In this document: one piece after another, positions 23,636-27,342 of the stretch | How positions within the stretch are numbered: position 1 is the stretch's first letter | Layout of the letters: every line of letters starts with the position of its first letter | Assembly: GCA_002307215.1 (NCBI GenBank) | Contig: DBTU01000017.1 | Span: 1-27,342, forward strand | DNA length: 27,342 nt | Direction: 5' to 3' | Source of the DNA: Lachnoclostridium sp. UBA1308 | Lineage (GTDB): Bacteria; Bacillota; Clostridia; Lachnospirales; Lachnospiraceae | Made by a program: the position numbers and the translations under genes | Notes under the pieces: generated by a model | Databases searched by the model: none | Seen by the model: the letters and a program-made list of their open reading frames with translations, nothing else | What the model was told of the DNA's origin: nothing

Positions 23636-25045
23636 ATGCAATTTAAGGAATTAAATGTTATACCGGCTATATTAAAGGCATTAGAGAAAGAAAATTATGA
23701 AGTTCCCACACCGATACAAGAGGAGGCAATCCCCTATATATTAAGCGGCAGAGATTTACTGGGATGTGCACAGACCGGAACCGGTAAGACAGCTGCCTTC
23801 GCAATACCAACACTACAACTACTCAGTGAAGAAAATGGATCCCATACGTCAGAACGAAAAATAAGAGCGTTGATTATTACTCCGACTAGGGAGCTTGCTC
23901 TTCAGATTTATGAAAGCTTTTGTACCTATGGTAAATATACAAAATTAAAATATTGTGTTATTTTCGGCGGAGTATCTCAAAAACCGCAGGAGGAAAAATT
24001 GCAGCAGGGTGTGGATATTCTTGTAGCGACACCGGGGCGATTGAATGACTTAATTAATCAGAAACTAATTGATCTAAATCATATAAAAATATTTATTTTA
24101 GATGAAGCGGATCGTATGTTGGATATGGGATTTATTAATGATGTAAAGAAGATTATAGCCAAAATACCTGTAAACAAGCAGACCTTACTTTTTTCGGCTA
24201 CCATGCCGCCTGACATTGCGTTGCTGTCAAAGAATATGTTAAAGAATCCTGCGAAAATTCAAATAGAACCGGTATCTTCTACGGTGGATACGATAGAGCA
24301 GTATCTGTATTATGTTGATAAAGTAAGTAAGAAGGATTTACTTCTTCATATCCTTCAAGATAAAGCCATAGTATCAGCACTTATATTTACCCGTACCAAG
24401 CATGGAGCGGACCGAGTTGTTAAGCAATTATCTAAGGAAAATGTTACTGCGCAAGCAATCCATGGGGATAAATCTCAAGGAGCGCGTCAAAGTGCATTAA
24501 ATAATTTCAAAAACAAGAAGTTACGTATATTGATTGCGACGGATATCGCCGCAAGAGGAATTGACATTGATGAATTGTCACATGTAATTAATTATGACCT
24601 ACCGGATATACCTGAAACATATGTACATCGTATTGGACGAACCGGAAGAGCCGGACTTGGTGGTGTAGCGATTTCCTTCTGTGATTATGATGAGAAGGAA
24701 CAGCTTACCAGTATCGAAAAATTAATCGGAAAACATTTAATAGAAGTTAAGGAGCATCCTTATCCATTGATTAATAATTTCCCGGCAGTAAAATCCACAC
24801 AGCAGAGGAGGGATTCCTCACGAACAGGAAGCTCTTCGTCTACTGCACCACAAAAAACTTCATCAAGGCCAAGCTCATCACGAACAACCTTATCGCAGAC
24901 AAGCTCATCCTTACCAAAAAAACCCTTTTCACATACAAGCCCTAAGCAAGAAGCAACTTCACCACAGAAAAAATTTCGTATGACTGCAGACGGTATTATT
25001 AAAGAAAAAAGAAATTTTTTTGGTTCATCAAGGAGAAGTAAGTAA
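23636..25045 (+). CDS. DEAD-box ATP-dependent RNA helicase (RhlE-like)
   Basis: A 469-residue DEAD-box helicase: Q motif near PTPIQ (24-28), Walker A AQTGTGKT (45-52), PTREL (83-87), TPGR (132-135), DEAD (156-159), SAT (187-189), ARGID (306-310) and HRIGRTGR (331-338). The last 85 residues form a disordered Ser/Thr/Pro/Arg/Lys-rich tail, typical of RhlE-like helicases that bind RNA or ribosome precursors. It unwinds short RNA duplexes, often important in the cold. AAGGAG at 23625-23630 is 5 bases before ATG 23636; the in-frame ATG at 23621 has no site. It lies 21 bases after yehS on the same transcript. Confidence 0.95.
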   Translation: MQFKELNVIPAILKALEKENYEVPTPIQEEAIPYILSGRDLLGCAQTGTGKTAAFAIPTLQLLSEENGSHTSERKIRALIITPTRELALQIYESFCTYGKYTKLKYCVIFGGVSQKPQEEKLQQGVDILVATPGRLNDLINQKLIDLNHIKIFILDEADRMLDMGFINDVKKIIAKIPVNKQTLLFSATMPPDIALLSKNMLKNPAKIQIEPVSSTVDTIEQYLYYVDKVSKKDLLLHILQDKAIVSALIFTRTKHGADRVVKQLSKENVTAQAIHGDKSQGARQSALNNFKNKKLRILIATDIAARGIDIDELSHVINYDLPDIPETYVHRIGRTGRAGLGGVAISFCDYDEKEQLTSIEKLIGKHLIEVKEHPYPLINNFPAVKSTQQRRDSSRTGSSSSTAPQKTSSRPSSSRTTLSQTSSSLPKKPFSHTSPKQEATSPQKKFRMTADGIIKEKRNFFGSSRRSK

Positions 25046-25058
25046 GAACAGATTAGAT

Positions 25059-25116
25059 AAGCGTAAATTCACCTAACGATCCTTAATGCTGGTGGAATAT
25101 ACGCTTATTTTTTTTC
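25059..25116 (+). terminator. Terminator after the helicase gene
   Basis: AAGCGTA pairs with TACGCTT, and inside it ATTCACC pairs with GGTGGAAT (one bulge); a run of nine T residues follows. It ends the yehS-helicase unit. Confidence 0.88.
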
Positions 25117-25207
25117 TGGGGAAATAATATAATAAAAAATAACTTTCTTGAACACTGCCTTAGTTTGATGTAATCGGTATTGAATTATCAACTATTATGA
25201 GAGAATT

Positions 25208-25270
25208 AAGAATACTCCAAATAATACGAATACTCAAAATACTCAAAATACGAATAATACTCAAAATAAT
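25208..25270 (+). repeat. Degenerate AATACTCAA-type low-complexity repeat
   Basis: Tandem units such as AATACTCAA and AATACGAAT repeat in register with a 3-base phase. In one frame the unit reads Asn-Thr-Gln. No start codon or ribosome site precedes it and the frame is closed just upstream. It lies in the 388-base gap 25046-25433, which otherwise contains a terminator and the promoter at 25293. Confidence 0.7.
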
Positions 25271-25292
25271 CATATTTTTTGCTATTTTCCTA

Positions 25293-25323
25293 TTGACTTA
25301 ATGTTGACTCTAAGGGTTATAAT
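25293..25323 (+). promoter_or_regulatory. MerR-type promoter and operator of the aldo/keto reductase
   Basis: TTGACT (25293-25298) and TATAAT (25318-25323) are 19 bases apart, the long spacing used by MerR-family activators. Inside the spacer, CTTAATGT and ACTCTAAG (25297-25314) form an inverted repeat with six of eight pairs around TG, close to the CTTAGAGT-ACTCTAAG operators of the NmlR/AdhR subgroup. Confidence 0.65.
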
Positions 25324-25433
25324 TTCAATTAGAGGATTTCATCAAGTAAAATTTAATTGCAAAATGCATCTTGCAAAAAGATAGTACAATCAATGAGACT
25401 GATTAAGAATTAGAAGGGAAGAGGTATTATATT

Positions 25434-26558
25434 ATGCAATATCGTAAATTTGGAAATACGGGAGTTGAGCTTTCTGCATTAGGATTTGGAGCCATGAGAC
25501 TTCCTGCAAAGAAAGTTGATGGTAAGGATGTATTTGATGTTGAGGAAGGTACAAAAATAATTCATAGAGCTTTTGAATTAGGAGTTAATTACATAGACAC
25601 AGCACCCTATTATTGCGAGGGTGAAAGTGAAGTCATCGTTGGAAAAGCAATCAAGGGCTGGCGTGATAAGGTATATTTATCTACAAAAAATCCTATCGAA
25701 GATGCATCCGGAGCGCATTACCGCGAAAGACTTGAAAAGTCTCTTAAAAAACTGGATGTGGACTATATTGATTTTTATCATATGTGGGGAATCAATTGGG
25801 AAACCTTTGAACAAAAGATTATTGCAAAGGATGGTCCGTTAGAAGCTGCACTGAAAGCCAAAGAGGAGGGACTGATTAAACACCTTTCCTTTTCCTTTCA
25901 CGGTAAGCCTGAGGAAATGATAAAAATCATTGATACAGGATACTTTGAATCTGTTCTTTGTCAATATAATTTCTTGGACAGAAGTAATGAAGCCGGTATT
26001 AAGCATGCGACAGAGAAAGGCCTAGGAGTAGTTGTAATGGGACCTGTCGGAGGCGGAAGATTGGGCGCTCCCTCTGATGTAATCAGCAAATTAATGGGAG
26101 AAAAAGCAAAAAGCAGTGCTGAAATTGCTTTACGGTTTGTTCTTTCTAATTCAGGAGTTACCACTGCGTTATCAGGAATGGGAAATATGAGTATGGTTGA
26201 AGAAAATGCTCTTGTAGCATCAAATTCATCGAAGCTCTCAGAAACTGAATTGGCCTCAATTAATAGTGCTATGGAAGAAAATAAGAAGCTGGCTGAACTT
26301 TATTGCACCGGCTGTAACTATTGTATGCCCTGCCCGTCGGGAGTAAATATACCTCTTAACTTTAGCATGATGAATTACCATAAGGTGTACGGCCTTACCG
26401 ATTATGCCAAGGGTGAATATGCGAAGATTGGCACGAATGAATGGATGAAGGGTAAGAAGGCGGAAGAGTGTATTGAATGCGGCTTGTGCGAAGAAAAATG
26501 TCCTCAGAAAATTAAAATTCGTGAACAATTGAAAGAAACGGCCAAAGCCTTAGGATGA
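25434..26558 (+). CDS. Aldo/keto reductase with two 4Fe-4S clusters
   Basis: The 374-residue protein is an aldo/keto reductase with a ferredoxin extension. Catalytic residues are Asp55 and Tyr60 (DTAPYY), Lys85 (STKNP) and His116 (HMWG). The C terminus holds two cysteine sets, CTGCNYCMPC (291-300) and CIECGLCEEKC (346-356), for 4Fe-4S clusters. Such enzymes in anaerobes probably take or pass electrons through the clusters while reducing carbonyls with NAD(P)H. AGAAGGGAAGAGG precedes the ATG. The 19-base promoter spacing at 25293 suggests control by a MerR-type activator encoded elsewhere. It is followed by a strong terminator. Confidence 0.93.
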   Translation: MQYRKFGNTGVELSALGFGAMRLPAKKVDGKDVFDVEEGTKIIHRAFELGVNYIDTAPYYCEGESEVIVGKAIKGWRDKVYLSTKNPIEDASGAHYRERLEKSLKKLDVDYIDFYHMWGINWETFEQKIIAKDGPLEAALKAKEEGLIKHLSFSFHGKPEEMIKIIDTGYFESVLCQYNFLDRSNEAGIKHATEKGLGVVVMGPVGGGRLGAPSDVISKLMGEKAKSSAEIALRFVLSNSGVTTALSGMGNMSMVEENALVASNSSKLSETELASINSAMEENKKLAELYCTGCNYCMPCPSGVNIPLNFSMMNYHKVYGLTDYAKGEYAKIGTNEWMKGKKAEECIECGLCEEKCPQKIKIREQLKETAKALG

Positions 26559-26591
26559 TTTTGACTATATTCGAATCACTTCTGTTTTATG

Positions 26592-26633
26592 ATAACAAAA
26601 GGACTTGACCCCTGATTCGAGTCCTTTTGTTAT
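26592..26633. terminator. Bidirectional terminator after the aldo/keto reductase
   Basis: ATAACAAAAGGACT pairs perfectly over 14 bases with AGTCCTTTTGTTAT around a 14-base loop. A T-rich right arm gives a terminator from the left, and the complement gives one from the right. Confidence 0.9.
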
Positions 26634-26680
26634 GTCTATCGTCAATATTCACAATTTCGTTCTTGAATGGTAATACCTAA

Positions 26681-26746
26681 AATCGTTCATTTGATGAAGA
26701 AGGGATACTTGAAGAAATTGCTACAAAAATCCTCGGCCTAAACTAA
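26681..26746 (+). other. Open fragment, possible gene end remnant
   Basis: A 21-codon frame (SFDEEGILEEIATKILGLN, then TAA) has ordinary protein-like codons but no start or ribosome site and is closed by a stop just upstream. It may be the decayed end of a lost gene. The rest of the 434-base gap 26559-26993 holds the terminator at 26592, the tRNA promoter and nothing else I can name. Confidence 0.2.
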
Positions 26747-26938
26747 TTCAAAGGTGTAGGCATTTTTGATTAAATTGCAGAAATAGAACAATGGGTATGC
26801 AAATGTTTACACATATGATAGATATTGTACTTCGTTGGAAATAGGGGAAAAGATTATTCTTGATTATTTTGTCACTGTAATGAAAGACAAATAGTGAGGC
26901 ATAGTAGAGGAAAAAGTACTAAAAGTTATCCGAAAGTG

Positions 26939-26968
26939 TTGCAATTTTGATGCCATATATAATATAAT
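26939..26968 (+). promoter_or_regulatory. Likely promoter of tRNA-Ala
   Basis: TTGCAA (26939-26944), 18 bases, TATAAT (26963-26968), 25 bases before the tRNA. Overlapping AT repeats make the exact -10 uncertain. Confidence 0.55.
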
Positions 26969-26993
26969 ATGTTCAGATTATATTACAGGCATC

Positions 26994-27066
26994 GGGGCAT
27001 TAGCGCAGTTGGGAGCGCACCACACTGGCAGTGTGGGGGTCAGGGGTTCAAGTCCCCTATGCTCCA
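26994..27066 (+). tRNA. tRNA-Ala (anticodon GGC)
   Basis: A 73-base cloverleaf: acceptor GGGGCAT/ATGCTCC with the G3-U70 pair that marks alanine tRNAs, D stem GCGC/GCGC, anticodon stem CCACA/TGTGG with loop CTGGCAG (anticodon GGC at 27027-27029), T arm AGGGG-TTCAAGT-CCCCT, discriminator A. CCA is not encoded. Confidence 0.97.
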
Positions 27067-27081
27067 TATTGAGAAATGTGT

Positions 27082-27119
27082 AGAAGGACTTAAGACATCA
27101 AGATGGCTTAAGTCCTTCT
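27082..27119. terminator. Hairpin after tRNA-Ala
   Basis: AGAAGGACTTAAG pairs perfectly with CTTAAGTCCTTCT over 13 bases around a 12-base loop. There is no clear T run after it, so it may act as a processing or stability hairpin rather than a classic terminator. The sequence from 27120 to the end is AT-rich with A/T runs, and I see no gene there. Confidence 0.6.
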
Positions 27120-27342
27120 CGTGATAAATTTCGATAAACAAATAAGCATTAATGTTATCGTTGACGCAACTTTATACCCGCTTTCCTATATCCCCTACTT
27201 TCGAAAAGTGATTGGCTTTGGTCATACCGTCTTCTACGGGAGATATCATGCAAGACAATTTGAGAAAACTTTTATTAAGAAATAAAAGTAAATAAAAATA
27301 AATGAAAATAAAAATATGGTCAATTGACAAGGTAAGTTCTTG

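Noticed and set aside
25120..25433. Repeat-rich gap considered as a CRISPR array
   Set aside because: Units are short, degenerate and unspaced, unlike CRISPR repeats with unique spacers.
27172..27249. Minus-strand 25-codon ORF starting MISPVEDGMTKANHF
   Set aside because: It has a start and stop but no ribosome site and no recognised homologue; too short to call near the window end.

Overview
The window looks like the chromosome of a low-GC, endospore-forming Clostridia bacterium, most probably a Lachnospiraceae relative. This is inferred from AT-rich codon use, strong AGGAGG-type ribosome sites, UUG/GUG starts, TTGACA/TATAAT promoters, a T-box in front of ileS, the yicC-remA-rpoZ block, a ferredoxin-type aldo/keto reductase and LysM/GH18 spore-type proteins. 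No phage, insertion sequence or CRISPR array is visible.

Layout. 1-3853 is a housekeeping block on the + strand: yicC, remA, rpoZ, lepB, holA and tRNA-Ser(CGA). The guanylate kinase gene that usually sits between remA and rpoZ is missing. 3864-7149 is accessory: a flavin-reductase-like protein, a strikingly GC-rich clan-A glycoside hydrolase that looks recently acquired, and a Cof-type HAD phosphatase. 7222-9403 is a small operon: a half ABC ATPase fused in frame to a membrane-anchored domain, an ECF sigma factor, a short anti-sigma-like membrane protein and a Yip1-like membrane protein. 9460-11025 (minus) holds an HTH regulator and a PAF-acetylhydrolase-like esterase.

11277-13174 is the most unusual locus. 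A PadR regulator with a clear promoter and repeated operator precedes a HAAS-domain protein with two copies of a two-helix module ending in WWP. The next gene consists of six tandem copies of the same module. 13311-16002 holds two paralogous LysM-LysM-GH18 proteins whose catalytic DxE positions are replaced. A GDSL/SGNH esterase (16345-17046) and an unrecognised three-helix protein with a large outer domain (17240-18877) follow.

19019-22513 (minus) is an isoleucyl-tRNA synthetase of the long type with the HIGH motif changed to GIHH, a change linked to mupirocin hyper-resistance. It is driven by a consensus promoter and a T-box with an AUC specifier, and a 31-codon small ORF lies between T-box and ileS. 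22714-25045 (+) carries ywbE, a YehS/DUF1456 protein and a DEAD-box RNA helicase. 25434-26558 is an aldo/keto reductase with two 4Fe-4S cysteine sets and a MerR-type promoter. tRNA-Ala(GGC) lies at 26994-27066. The last 276 bases hold a hairpin and AT-rich DNA with no gene I can support.

All family names are from sequence recognition alone; no database search was possible.
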